49,667 bases of DNA from Rhodospirillales bacterium (GTDB lineage: Bacteria; Pseudomonadota; Alphaproteobacteria; Dongiales; Dongiaceae), in the NCBI GenBank assembly GCA_009885795.1, contig VFKA01000015.1, positions 1 through 49,667 of the forward strand. The letters are read 5' to 3'. Positions 1 through 8,301 of the stretch are shown piece after piece. Below the pieces are notes generated by a model. The model was not told the origin of the DNA. It saw only the letters and a program-made list of their open reading frames with translations, and did no database searches. The stretch's first letter is position 1, and every line of letters starts with the position of its first letter. A program made the translations under genes and the position numbers.

Positions 1-2238
1 CGAACACCCCTTGCCTTCGAGATGGGCGGCCATGCCGATAAGCGCGCCGATGGTGACGACGCCGGTGCCGCCGACGCCGGTGACGAGGATGCCATAGGGC
101 TCGCGGCACGAAGGCGTGCGTGGTTCGGGCAGCGCGCCCGCGAATTCCGCCGCCGACGCTTTCCGCCGCCGCGGGCGCCCGCCATGCACGGTGACGAAGC
201 TGGGACAAAATCCCTTGAGGCAGGAAAAGTCCTTGTTGCAGGACGACTGGTCGATGGCGCGCTTGCGACCGAACTCGGTCTCGACCGGCACCACCGCCAG
301 GCAGTTCGACTGCACCCCGCAATCGCCGCATCCCTCGCATACCGCCTCGTTGATGAAGACGCGCTTGGGCGGGTCGGGCATCAGGCCGCGCTTCCTGCGG
401 CGGCGTTTCTCGGCGGCGCAGGTCTGGTCGTAGACGATGGCGGTGACGCCCGGCACCTCGCGGATCTCGCGCTGCACGGCGTCGAGGCGGTCGCGATGTT
501 CGACCCGCGTGCCCGGCGGAAAGGCGCCGGCGGTCGGATAGTTCAACGGTTCCTCGCTGACGATGACGATCTGGCGCACGCCCTCGGCCGCCAACTGGTG
601 TGCGATCATCGGCACGTCCAAGGGCCCGTCCACGGGTTGGCCGCCGGTCATCGCCACCGCGTCATTGTAGAGAATCTTATAGGTCATGTTGACGCCGGCC
701 GCGACCGCGGCGCGGATGGCGAGCACGCCCGAATGGTAATAGGTGCCGTCGCCCAGATTCTGGAAAATGTGCTTGGTCTTGGAGAAGGGCGCCTGGCCGA
801 TCCATGTCGCCCCTTCGCCGCCCATCTGCGTGAAGGTATCGGTGCGCCGGTCCATCCACTGCGCCATGTAATGGCAGCCGATGCCGGCCATCGCCCGGCT
901 GCCGTCCGGCACCTTCGTCGAGGTGTTGTGCGGGCAGCCGGGGCAGAAATAGGGAACGCGGGTCAGCGGCGCCGCGTACTTCTCCAGGGCCGCTTCCTTG
1001 GCGTTGAGGAAGGCCAGCCTATCCTCGATGCGCGGGCTGGTGTGGAAACGCCGGATGCGCCGGGCGATGATGCGGGCGATACGCGCCGGGGTCAGCTCGT
1101 CGGCCGAGGGCAAAATCCATTCGCCCTCTTCGTCGAACTTGCCGATGACGCGCGGGCGAACATCGGCGTTCCAGTTGTAGAGCTGCTCCTTGAGCTGATT
1201 CTCGATCAACGCCCGCTTCTCCTCGACCACGAGGATCTCCTCGAGGCCCTCGGCGAAACGGCGCACGCCGTCGCGCTCCAACGGCCAGGTCATGCCGACC
1301 TTGTAGATCGATAGGCCGATGTCCTTGGCGTAAGCCTCGTCGATGCCCAGATCGTCGAGCGCCTGGCGCACGTCGAGATAGGACTTGCCGCAGGTGACGA
1401 TGCCGAAGCGCCGCTTGGGCCCGTCGATCACCGCCCGATTGAGGTTATTGGCGCGGGCGTAGGCGAGCGCGGCATAGAGCTTGTGCTTGTGCAGCCGCAT
1501 CTCCTGCGCCAGCGGCGGGTCGGGCCAGCGGATGTTGAGGCCGCCCTCGGGCATCTCGAAATCGGTCGGCATGACGATCCGGACGCGGTGCGGATCGACA
1601 TGGACGGAGGCCGAGCTGTCCACGGTCTCGGCCACCACCTTGAAGGCGACCCAGCAGCCGGAGTAACGCGACATCGCCCAACCATGGAGGCCGAGATCGA
1701 GGAACTCCTGCACGCCCGATGGGTTCAGCACCGGCATGCCGTAATCCATGAACGCATACTCGGTCTGATGCGCCGTGGTCGAGGACTTGCAGGTGTGATC
1801 GTCGCCGGCGAGCGCCAGGACGCCGCCATGCCGGCTGGTGCCCGCGAGGTTGGCGTGGCGCAAGGCGTCGCCCGAACGATCGACGCCCGGACCCTTGCCG
1901 TACCACAGGCCGAAGACGCCGTCGTTCACGGCCTCGCCGAACAGGTGAATCTGCTGGCTGCCCCAGATGGCGGTGGCGGCGAGGTCCTCGTTGACGCCGG
2001 GCTGGAAGTGGATGTCGTGGCCTTTCAGGAACCGCTTGGCGCGCCACATCGCCTGGTCGAGCCCGCCCAAGGGCGAGCCGCGATAGCCCGAGACGAAGCA
2101 ACCGGTCTCGAGACCCGCGGCGGCGTCGCGCCGGCGCTGCATCATCGGCAGGCGCACGAGAGCCTGCGTGCCGTTCAAGAAGACGCGGCCCGATTCGAGG
2201 GCGTACTTGTCGTCGAGGCTAACCGCCGCCAGGGTCAT
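1..2238 (-). CDS. Indolepyruvate ferredoxin oxidoreductase family protein (3' end cut by window edge)
   Basis: Oxidative decarboxylation of aryl (or related) 2-oxoacids to acyl-CoA, with electrons passed to ferredoxin. 746 codons are visible without a stop; fused enzymes of this family are usually near 1150 residues, so about a third is missing beyond position 1. The protein opens with the typical N-terminal thiamin-enzyme region (GCFVSGYRGSPLGGLD near residue 46). It carries CPGCPHNTS in the TPP-binding part and a cysteine-rich CEGCGDCGVQSNC stretch that would hold an iron-sulfur cluster. It ends in GVGGTGVV, the start of the gamma-type domain. The ATG at 2238 has GGGAG upstream. The single-chain layout (alpha, beta and gamma parts fused) is the form common in proteobacteria. 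Substrate range cannot be read from sequence. Confidence 0.93.
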   Translation of the reverse strand, partial: MTLAAVSLDDKYALESGRVFLNGTQALVRLPMMQRRRDAAAGLETGCFVSGYRGSPLGGLDQAMWRAKRFLKGHDIHFQPGVNEDLAATAIWGSQQIHLFGEAVNDGVFGLWYGKGPGVDRSGDALRHANLAGTSRHGGVLALAGDDHTCKSSTTAHQTEYAFMDYGMPVLNPSGVQEFLDLGLHGWAMSRYSGCWVAFKVVAETVDSSASVHVDPHRVRIVMPTDFEMPEGGLNIRWPDPPLAQEMRLHKHKLYAALAYARANNLNRAVIDGPKRRFGIVTCGKSYLDVRQALDDLGIDEAYAKDIGLSIYKVGMTWPLERDGVRRFAEGLEEILVVEEKRALIENQLKEQLYNWNADVRPRVIGKFDEEGEWILPSADELTPARIARIIARRIRRFHTSPRIEDRLAFLNAKEAALEKYAAPLTRVPYFCPGCPHNTSTKVPDGSRAMAGIGCHYMAQWMDRRTDTFTQMGGEGATWIGQAPFSKTKHIFQNLGDGTYYHSGVLAIRAAVAAGVNMTYKILYNDAVAMTGGQPVDGPLDVPMIAHQLAAEGVRQIVIVSEEPLNYPTAGAFPPGTRVEHRDRLDAVQREIREVPGVTAIVYDQTCAAEKRRRRKRGLMPDPPKRVFINEAVCEGCGDCGVQSNCLAVVPVETEFGRKRAIDQSSCNKDFSCLKGFCPSFVTVHGGRPRRRKASAAEFAGALPEPRTPSCREPYGILVTGVGGTGVVTIGALIGMAAHLEGKGCS

Positions 2239-2332
2239 CGTCCTCGCTCCCGCGCCGCCGAGGGACCGTTCTCCCGCCGGCACCCACCTACTTAATCCGG
2301 GCGGGCGGCGCGCGCAATGGACCCTGGGGCGG

Positions 2333-2569
2333 CTACAGCGATCGGATGTACCAGGACAGCCTTCTCGATTCGGCGGCCGCCTCGATTCGCCTGACCCCGA
2401 TATCGTCCAGGAGGCGGTCGTCCAACAAGTCGAGGGCATGGCGTTGCCGTCCGCGCTCCAGCCACCCGGCGAGAATCGTCGCGACGCGATCCCAGGCGAT
2501 AGCCGTCACGCCTGCTCGGCATGAGGATATTTGGGGAAATGACCCATGAGTTCCGATAAGGATTGTCAT
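2333..2569 (-). CDS. DUF1127 family small protein
   Basis: A 78-residue protein. Its C-terminal half contains the DUF1127 signature (LLDDRLLDDIGVRR, near residues 48-61). The ATG at 2569 is preceded by AAGGAG at seven bases, a strong ribosome site that decides the start. DUF1127 proteins are small, arginine-rich proteins common in alphaproteobacteria; some have been linked to RNA turnover and to phosphate or carbon metabolism, but no single activity can be assigned here. The gene is divergent from a GcvA-like LysR regulator 110 bp away, which makes it a plausible target of that regulator. The first 30 residues are not conserved-looking. Confidence 0.8.
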   Translation of the reverse strand: MTILIGTHGSFPQISSCRAGVTAIAWDRVATILAGWLERGRQRHALDLLDDRLLDDIGVRRIEAAAESRRLSWYIRSL

Positions 2570-2679
2570 CGGTTGGCTCCTTCGATTCGAGTGAATGTTG
2601 ACGAGTAACGGCTGTTATGTGATGTTTTTAGCCTCCGAACCGCAAAGCATCCTTTCTCGGTCGATCATTAAATTTTTTC
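2570..2679. promoter_or_regulatory. Divergent intergenic region between DUF1127 gene and LysR regulator
   Basis: These 110 bases are AT-richer than the surroundings and must hold both promoters. An imperfect dyad, GGCT at 2610-2613 and AGCC at 2630-2633, flanks an AT-rich core and is a candidate LysR operator. No ribosome site is visible before the regulator's ATG at 2680, so its transcript may have a very short leader. Operator assignment is inference from gene arrangement. Confidence 0.3.
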
Positions 2680-3627
2680 ATGACTGATACTCCATCCCTC
2701 CCGCCACTCAAGCCGCTGCGCGCCTTCGAGGCCGCCGCCCGCCGGCAGAGCTTCACCAAGGCGGCCGAAGAGCTTCACGTTACGCAAGGGGCGGTCAGCC
2801 ATCAGGTGAAGGCCTTGGAAGACCGGCTCGGCGTCAGGCTGTTCCATCGGCGCAACCAGCACATCCTGTTGACCGAGCAGGGACGCGCCTATCTCGCGGT
2901 CGTGCAGGATGCCTTCGGCCGGCTCGCGGCGGGCACGCGGCAATTGCTGGCGGGCGAGGCCGCCGGAGTTCTCACGGTCAGCGTGTCGCCCAACTTCGCC
3001 GCGAAGTGGATGGTTCACCGCCTCGGGCGCTTCGCCGCCGAACATCCGGACCTTGGCCTGCGGATCGCGGCCTCGATGCACCGCGTCGATTTCGCGCGCG
3101 AGGGTATCGACGTCGCGGTGCGTCACGGCGACGGCGACTGGCCGGACCTCCACGTCGCGCGCCTGTGCGAGGACGAGGTCTTTCCCGTCTGTGCCCCGCG
3201 GCTCCTTGAAAGCGGCCCGCCGTTGCGGCGGCCCGAGGATCTGCGGCGCCATGTCCTGTTGCGCGCATTGGATCAGCGGGAATGGGACGCGTGGCTCGAA
3301 GCGGCCGGCATCGGCAGTCTCGACATCGGACTCGGCCCGGTGCTCGAGCAATTGAGCATGGCGATCGACGCCGCGGTGGCGGGGCAGGGCGTTTCCATCG
3401 CGCGCAGCACGCTTGCGGCCGCCGACTTGCTTGCCGGACGGCTGGCGAGGCCGTTTCCGCTCGCCATTCCCAGGGCCAAGGGCTATTTCGTCGTTTCGCC
3501 GAAGGAGTCCGCCCAACGTCCCAAGGTCGCCCGATTCCGCGCCTGGCTTCTCGCCGAGGCCGCGGCCGAGCGCCGGCAACTGGCCGCGCTGACTTTGCCG
3601 ACCCGGCGAGCTATGAGAAGCCCATGA
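2680..3627 (+). CDS. LysR family transcriptional regulator, GcvA-like
   Basis: A 315-residue LysR regulator. The N-terminal winged helix-turn-helix spans about residues 9-68, with the family pattern FEAAARRQSFTKAAEELHVT followed by the AVSHQVKALE recognition helix. This form, with PLKPLRAFEAAAR at the start, is typical of the GcvA branch. The C-terminal substrate-binding domain covers roughly residues 90-300. The GcvA of enteric bacteria controls glycine cleavage, but in alphaproteobacteria this branch has many members with unknown effectors. Its stop overlaps the ATG of the downstream epimerase by four bases (ATGA), implying translational coupling. It is divergent from a DUF1127 gene. Confidence 0.9.
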   Translation: MTDTPSLPPLKPLRAFEAAARRQSFTKAAEELHVTQGAVSHQVKALEDRLGVRLFHRRNQHILLTEQGRAYLAVVQDAFGRLAAGTRQLLAGEAAGVLTVSVSPNFAAKWMVHRLGRFAAEHPDLGLRIAASMHRVDFAREGIDVAVRHGDGDWPDLHVARLCEDEVFPVCAPRLLESGPPLRRPEDLRRHVLLRALDQREWDAWLEAAGIGSLDIGLGPVLEQLSMAIDAAVAGQGVSIARSTLAAADLLAGRLARPFPLAIPRAKGYFVVSPKESAQRPKVARFRAWLLAEAAAERRQLAALTLPTRRAMRSP

Positions 3628-4601
3628 CCATTATTGTCACCGGCGCCGCCGGCTTCATAGGGTCTCACGTCGCCGGCGCGCTCCTGGCGCGGGGCGAGCG
3701 GGTCGTCGGCATCGACAATCTCAACCCCTACTACGACCCGGCGCTCAAGGAAGCGCGGCTGAAGCGATTGAGGAAGCAACCCGACTTCACGTTCGAGTTC
3801 GCCGACATCGGCGATACGGCGGCGATGGCCGCGCTGTTCGAAAGGCTTCGCGATGTCGATAGGGTGGTTCACCTCGCGGCCCAGGCCGGCGTGCGCTATT
3901 CGCTTACCAACCCGCAAGCCTATGTCCATTCGAACGTCGCCGGCCAACTTTCGATCCTGGAAGGGTGCCGGCGGCTGCCATCCTTGAAGCACTTGGTCTA
4001 CGCCAGCTCCTCCTCGGTCTATGGCGCGAACGACAAGCTGCCGTTCTCGGTCGGCGATCCGATCGACCGGCCGATGTCGCTGTACGGCGCCACCAAGGTG
4101 GCGGGCGAGGCCATGGCGGAATCCTATAGCCGCCTCTTCGGCGTACCGGCGACCGGGCTAAGATTTTTCTCCGTCTATGGACCCTGGGGCCGGCCGGACA
4201 TGGCGGCCTATATCTTCGCCAAGGCCATTCTCGAAGGCCGGACCATCCAGGTGTTCAACAATGGCGACATGAAGCGGGACTTCACCTATATCGACGACAT
4301 CGTCGCGGGCGTCATCGCCGCGATCGAACGGCCGCCGGTGCCGCATGAAGGCGCGCCGCACCGCCTGTACAATCTGGGCAATCGCCGCAGCGAGTCGCTG
4401 ATGCGCATGATCGCGCTCATCGAGACGGCCTGCGGCCGGAAAGCCGATATCGAGTTTGCCCCGATGCAGCCCGGCGACGTCAAGGAAACCTATGCCGATA
4501 TCGAGGAGTCGTCCCGCGACCTCGGCTTCAAGCCGGCAACGGCCATCGACGAAGGCATCCCGCGGTTCGTCGCCTGGTTCCGGTCCTATCACGGACTCTA
4601 G
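3624..4601 (+). CDS. NAD-dependent UDP-glucuronate 4-epimerase-like protein
   Basis: An extended short-chain dehydrogenase of 325 residues that most resembles UDP-glucuronate 4-epimerases, which make UDP-galacturonate for surface polysaccharide. The Rossmann motif TGAAGFIGSHV is at residues 6-16. The catalytic set is visible as SSSSVYG and YGATK (YxxxK), with RFFSVYGPWGRPDMA matching the substrate-binding region of this subfamily. The start ATG at 3624 overlaps the LysR stop and is chosen because the Rossmann fold begins immediately after it. It ends four bases before the end of the convergent acyl-CoA ligase gene. No other polysaccharide genes are adjacent, so UDP-glucose or other nucleotide sugars remain possible substrates. 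Confidence 0.88.
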   Translation: MTIIVTGAAGFIGSHVAGALLARGERVVGIDNLNPYYDPALKEARLKRLRKQPDFTFEFADIGDTAAMAALFERLRDVDRVVHLAAQAGVRYSLTNPQAYVHSNVAGQLSILEGCRRLPSLKHLVYASSSSVYGANDKLPFSVGDPIDRPMSLYGATKVAGEAMAESYSRLFGVPATGLRFFSVYGPWGRPDMAAYIFAKAILEGRTIQVFNNGDMKRDFTYIDDIVAGVIAAIERPPVPHEGAPHRLYNLGNRRSESLMRMIALIETACGRKADIEFAPMQPGDVKETYADIEESSRDLGFKPATAIDEGIPRFVAWFRSYHGL

Positions 4602-4605
4602 GAGT

Positions 4606-6402
4606 CTACTTCCCGTAGAGCTTCTCGAGCTCGGCGCCGTAGGCTTCCTTGATCTTGTGCCGGCGTATCTTGAGCGACGGCGTCAACTGGCCATTCTCGA
4701 TGCTGAACGGCGCCTTGGCGACGGCGAAGCGCCAGATGCGCTCGATCGGCGACAGTCTGGCGTTGACGTTCTCGACCATGGGGGCGAGCGCCTTGACGAA
4801 ACGAGGCTCGCCGGCCAGCGTCGCGAGATCGGCGGGAAGCCGGTTTCGCGCCGCCCAGCTTTCCAGGAACTCCGGGTCCGGCACGAGCAGCGCCACGAGG
4901 TGCGCGTGGCCGTCGCCATGGACCATGGCCTGGTTGATCTCCGGCTCGAGGATGAGGAAGCCCTCGACCCGCGCCGGCGATACGTTGTCGCCGCCGGAGA
5001 AGACGATGATGTCCTTCTTGCGGTCGGTGATCTCCAGATAACCGTCCTCGTCGAGGCGTCCCACGTCGCCGGTATGCAGCCAGCCGTCGCGGATTGCGGA
5101 AGCCGTGGCTTGGGGATCGCGCCAATACCCCTTCATGACCAGTTCGCCGCGGATCAGAATCTCGCCATCCTCGGCGATCTTGAGCTCGACCCCCTTCATC
5201 GGCGGCCCGACCGCGCGCAGCTTCGCCCGGCCGGGCGGGTTGACGCTGATGACGGGCGAGGCCTCGGTCTGGCCGTAGCCTTGCAGGATGGGCACGCCGA
5301 GCGCGATGAAGAAGAGACCGATGTCGTGGTTGAGCGCCGCGCCGCCGGAGACGAGCGCCTTCAGCCGTCCGCCAAATCGTTTCCTGATCTTCCCGCGCAC
5401 GAGCCATTCGACGATGGCGTCCTGAACGCGCTGTCCGATGGAAAGGCTGCCCGGCCGCTCGTATTTCTGGCGCCCCAATGCCTCGGTTCGGCGAAACAGC
5501 CATTGCTGGAGGGGCCGCGCCTTGGCGACGGAGCGGCGGATGCGCAGGTGCAGCGTTTCGTAGAGCCGCGGCACGGCGGTCATGATCGTCGGGCGCGCTT
5601 CCGCCATGTTGTCGGAGAGTTTCTCGACGCTCTCGGCGTAGTAGATCTGCGCGCCGATCGAGATCGGCAGCATCTGCCCGGCGGTATGCTCGTAGGAATG
5701 CGAGAGCGGCAGGAACGACAGGAAGACCTCGTCGCCAAGACCGACATCGGCGAGTACGTGATAGGCGCCGCGGCAATTGCAGAGAATCGAGCCGTGGGTC
5801 AGCATGACGCCCTTGGGCGTGCCGCCGGTGCCCGAGGTGTAGATGAAACAGCTCGTGTCCTCGCGCCGGAGCGCATCGAGCCGCGGGGCCAGCCGATCGA
5901 TCGCGCCGGCGCCTCGGGTCAACACGTCGTCCCAGCGCCGCCATTCGAAGGAAGTGGCCTGCGCCGGCGCCATGTCGTCCATGGCGATGACGAATTTTAG
6001 CTCCGGGGCCTCCATCGCGGCAGGCAGGAACGTCTTGGCGACGGCCGGGCCGGAAATGATCGCCGCCATCGCCTGGCTGTGGGTGAGGACATGGCGATGG
6101 TCGCCGAACGTGTTGGTGGTGAAGGCGGGCACGGCGATGCCGCCCGCCGCCATGATGGCAAGGTCGGCGATCGCCCATTCGGGCCGGTTCTCGGACACCA
6201 GTGCCACGCGATCGCCAGGCATAAGACCGGCGTCGATCAATCCGGCGCTAAGCAGCCGAACGCGCCGGGCCGCCTCGGCCCAACTGAGCGATTGCCAGGC
6301 GCCATCGCGCTTGCGCCACAGAAACGGCCGCTCGCCCTGGCGCTCGGCCTGCTGAAAGAACATTTCAGGCAGGCTCCGCCAATTCTGGTAAAGACTGTCC
6401 AT
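4606..6402 (-). CDS. AMP-dependent long-chain fatty acid--CoA ligase
   Basis: A 598-residue adenylate-forming enzyme of the long-chain acyl-CoA synthetase (FAA1-like) group. It activates a fatty acid with ATP and CoA through an acyl-AMP. The phosphate-binding motif is YTSGTGGTPKGVMLTH (about residues 189-204), with a glycine in place of the usual second threonine of TSGTTG. The A5-type motif appears as GYGQTEASPV, and the A7-A8 region as GWLHTGDVG followed by ITDRKKDIIVFSGGDNVSP. The product is probably cytosolic or membrane-associated and feeds beta-oxidation or lipid synthesis. It is convergent with the epimerase and divergent from the oligoendopeptidase gene. Confidence 0.92.
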   Translation of the reverse strand: MDSLYQNWRSLPEMFFQQAERQGERPFLWRKRDGAWQSLSWAEAARRVRLLSAGLIDAGLMPGDRVALVSENRPEWAIADLAIMAAGGIAVPAFTTNTFGDHRHVLTHSQAMAAIISGPAVAKTFLPAAMEAPELKFVIAMDDMAPAQATSFEWRRWDDVLTRGAGAIDRLAPRLDALRREDTSCFIYTSGTGGTPKGVMLTHGSILCNCRGAYHVLADVGLGDEVFLSFLPLSHSYEHTAGQMLPISIGAQIYYAESVEKLSDNMAEARPTIMTAVPRLYETLHLRIRRSVAKARPLQQWLFRRTEALGRQKYERPGSLSIGQRVQDAIVEWLVRGKIRKRFGGRLKALVSGGAALNHDIGLFFIALGVPILQGYGQTEASPVISVNPPGRAKLRAVGPPMKGVELKIAEDGEILIRGELVMKGYWRDPQATASAIRDGWLHTGDVGRLDEDGYLEITDRKKDIIVFSGGDNVSPARVEGFLILEPEINQAMVHGDGHAHLVALLVPDPEFLESWAARNRLPADLATLAGEPRFVKALAPMVENVNARLSPIERIWRFAVAKAPFSIENGQLTPSLKIRRHKIKEAYGAELEKLYGK

Positions 6403-6509
6403 CGAATATTCAGGCCGCTTTCGTGGCTACAAGAAGCTTGGCGCGTTGGTGCCTGCATCTTATATGCCTCGTAACGATTGTCACCCAAATGCAAGCAGGA
6501 GAGAGCGAG

Positions 6510-8297
6510 ATGGCGAACGACGCGGCCGGCGCCCATGCGATCGGCGCCTTGCCGGCCTGGGACTTGAACGACCTCTACGCCGGTCCCGATGCGCCCGCGA
6601 TCGGCGAGGACATGGCCGGCGCGGGCGCCGCGGCGGGCCTGTTTCGGCAGCGCTACCAAGGGCGGCTCGGGAACCTCGATTCCGCCGCGCTCGGTTCGGC
6701 CATCGCCGAGTACGAGCGCATGAGCGAAGTGTTGGGGCGCATCCTCAGCTACGCCCAGCTTCTGCACGCGGGCAACATGGAAGACCCCGCGATCGCGCGC
6801 TTTCACCAGACCATGCAGGAGCGCGCCACCGACATCTCGAGCGAGACGCTGTTTTTCACCCTGGAGCTCAATCGGCTCGACGACGACGCCTTGGAAGCCA
6901 AGCTCGCCGACCCTGCGGCATCACGCTACCGGCCGTGGCTGCGCGACCTTCGCGCTCTTCGTCCGTATCAACTGTCCGACGATTTGGAGCGGCTCTTGCA
7001 TGAGAAACACGTCGCGGGAGGCGCGGCGTGGGTGCGGCTCTTCGACGAGACCATGGCGGCCTTACGCTTTCCGATCGACGATCAGCTGCTGCCGGCCGCC
7101 GATGCCTTCGACCTCCTGACCGATCGCGATCTCGGTGTTCGCCGCCGCGCCGCCAAGAGCATCGCCTCGGTCTTGAAGTCGCATGAGCGCGAGTTCGCGC
7201 TCATCGCCAACACGCTGGCCAAGGACAAGGCGATCGACGACAAGTGGCGCGGCTTCAAGCGGCCGGTGTCCTCGCGCAACCTGGCGAACCAGGTCGAGGA
7301 CGGCGTCGTGGACGCGCTGGTGTCGGCGGTGAAGCAGGCCTATCCGACGCTGTCGCACCGCTACTACCACATCAAGGCCCGCTGGTTCGGCTGGAACCGG
7401 CTGGATTATTGGGACCGCAACGCGCCGCTGCCCGAGGACGATCGCCCGACGATTCCCTGGAGCGATGCGCGCCGGATCGTGCTTGGCGCCTATGGCGCCT
7501 TTTCACCGGCGATGGCGGAGCTTGGGCAGCGCTTCTTCGACCGGCCCTGGATCGATGCCGCGCCCAGGCCCGGCAAGGCGCCGGGTGCGTTCGCGCATCC
7601 GACGGTGCCGGGCGCGCACCCCTACCTGCTGCTCAACTATTACGGCAAGCCGCGCGACGTGATGACGCTGGCGCACGAACTGGGCCACGGGGTGCATCAA
7701 GTGTTGGCCGCGCCGCAAGGGCATCTCATGGCCGATACGCCGCTGACGCTGGCCGAGACCGCTTCGGTGTTCGGCGAGATGCTGACCTTTCAGGCGATGC
7801 TCGCGGCGGAGCGCGACATGAAGCGCCGGCGCATCCTGATCGCCGGCAAGGTCGAAGAAATGCTCAACACCGTGGTGCGCCAGATCGCGTTTCACGATTT
7901 CGAGACCAGGCTGCACGACGAGCGCCGCTCGGGCGAATTGATGCCGGAACGCATCGGCGAATTATGGCTCGAGGTGCAGCGCGAAAGCCTCGGGCCGGCC
8001 TTGGTTCTGAACGACGACTATCGCGTGTACTGGAGCTACATCCCGCACTTCGTGCACTCGCCCTTCTATGTTTACGCCTATGCCTTCGGCGATTGTCTCG
8101 TGAACTCGCTCTATGCCGCCTATCGGCAAAGCGAGCGTGGGTTCGCCGAGCGCTACCTCGACATGCTGGCCGCCGGAGGCACGAAAAGACACAAGGAGCT
8201 CTTGGCGCCCTTCGGCCTCGACGCCGGCGACCCGGCCTTCTGGGCGCAAGGGCTCGGTGTCATCTCCGGCCTCATCGACGAGTTGGAGGCGGCTTGA
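6510..8297 (+). CDS. pepF: M3 family oligoendopeptidase F
   Basis: A 595-residue zinc metallopeptidase that cuts short peptides in the cytosol. The HExxH zinc site is in TLAHELGHGVHQ, with histidines near residues 389 and 393. The third ligand is likely the glutamate in LAETASVFGEML. Length fits the family (about 600). I chose the ATG at 6510 because AGGAGAGAG lies just upstream. An in-frame GTG at 6423 would add 29 residues that look like a signal peptide, but it has no ribosome site and the family is cytosolic. The gene is followed closely by the UbiB-like kinase gene and may be cotranscribed with it. Confidence 0.92.
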   Translation: MANDAAGAHAIGALPAWDLNDLYAGPDAPAIGEDMAGAGAAAGLFRQRYQGRLGNLDSAALGSAIAEYERMSEVLGRILSYAQLLHAGNMEDPAIARFHQTMQERATDISSETLFFTLELNRLDDDALEAKLADPAASRYRPWLRDLRALRPYQLSDDLERLLHEKHVAGGAAWVRLFDETMAALRFPIDDQLLPAADAFDLLTDRDLGVRRRAAKSIASVLKSHEREFALIANTLAKDKAIDDKWRGFKRPVSSRNLANQVEDGVVDALVSAVKQAYPTLSHRYYHIKARWFGWNRLDYWDRNAPLPEDDRPTIPWSDARRIVLGAYGAFSPAMAELGQRFFDRPWIDAAPRPGKAPGAFAHPTVPGAHPYLLLNYYGKPRDVMTLAHELGHGVHQVLAAPQGHLMADTPLTLAETASVFGEMLTFQAMLAAERDMKRRRILIAGKVEEMLNTVVRQIAFHDFETRLHDERRSGELMPERIGELWLEVQRESLGPALVLNDDYRVYWSYIPHFVHSPFYVYAYAFGDCLVNSLYAAYRQSERGFAERYLDMLAAGGTKRHKELLAPFGLDAGDPAFWAQGLGVISGLIDELEAA

Positions 8298-8301
8298 GGC
8301 A

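Noticed and set aside
4456-6000. 514-residue plus-strand frame across the epimerase end and the acyl-CoA ligase
   Set aside because: It overlaps two well-supported genes and has no recognisable motif.
6423-6509. Signal peptide on oligoendopeptidase F from an upstream GTG
   Set aside because: The segment is hydrophobic but has no ribosome site, while a strong site precedes the ATG at 6510, and the family is cytosolic.
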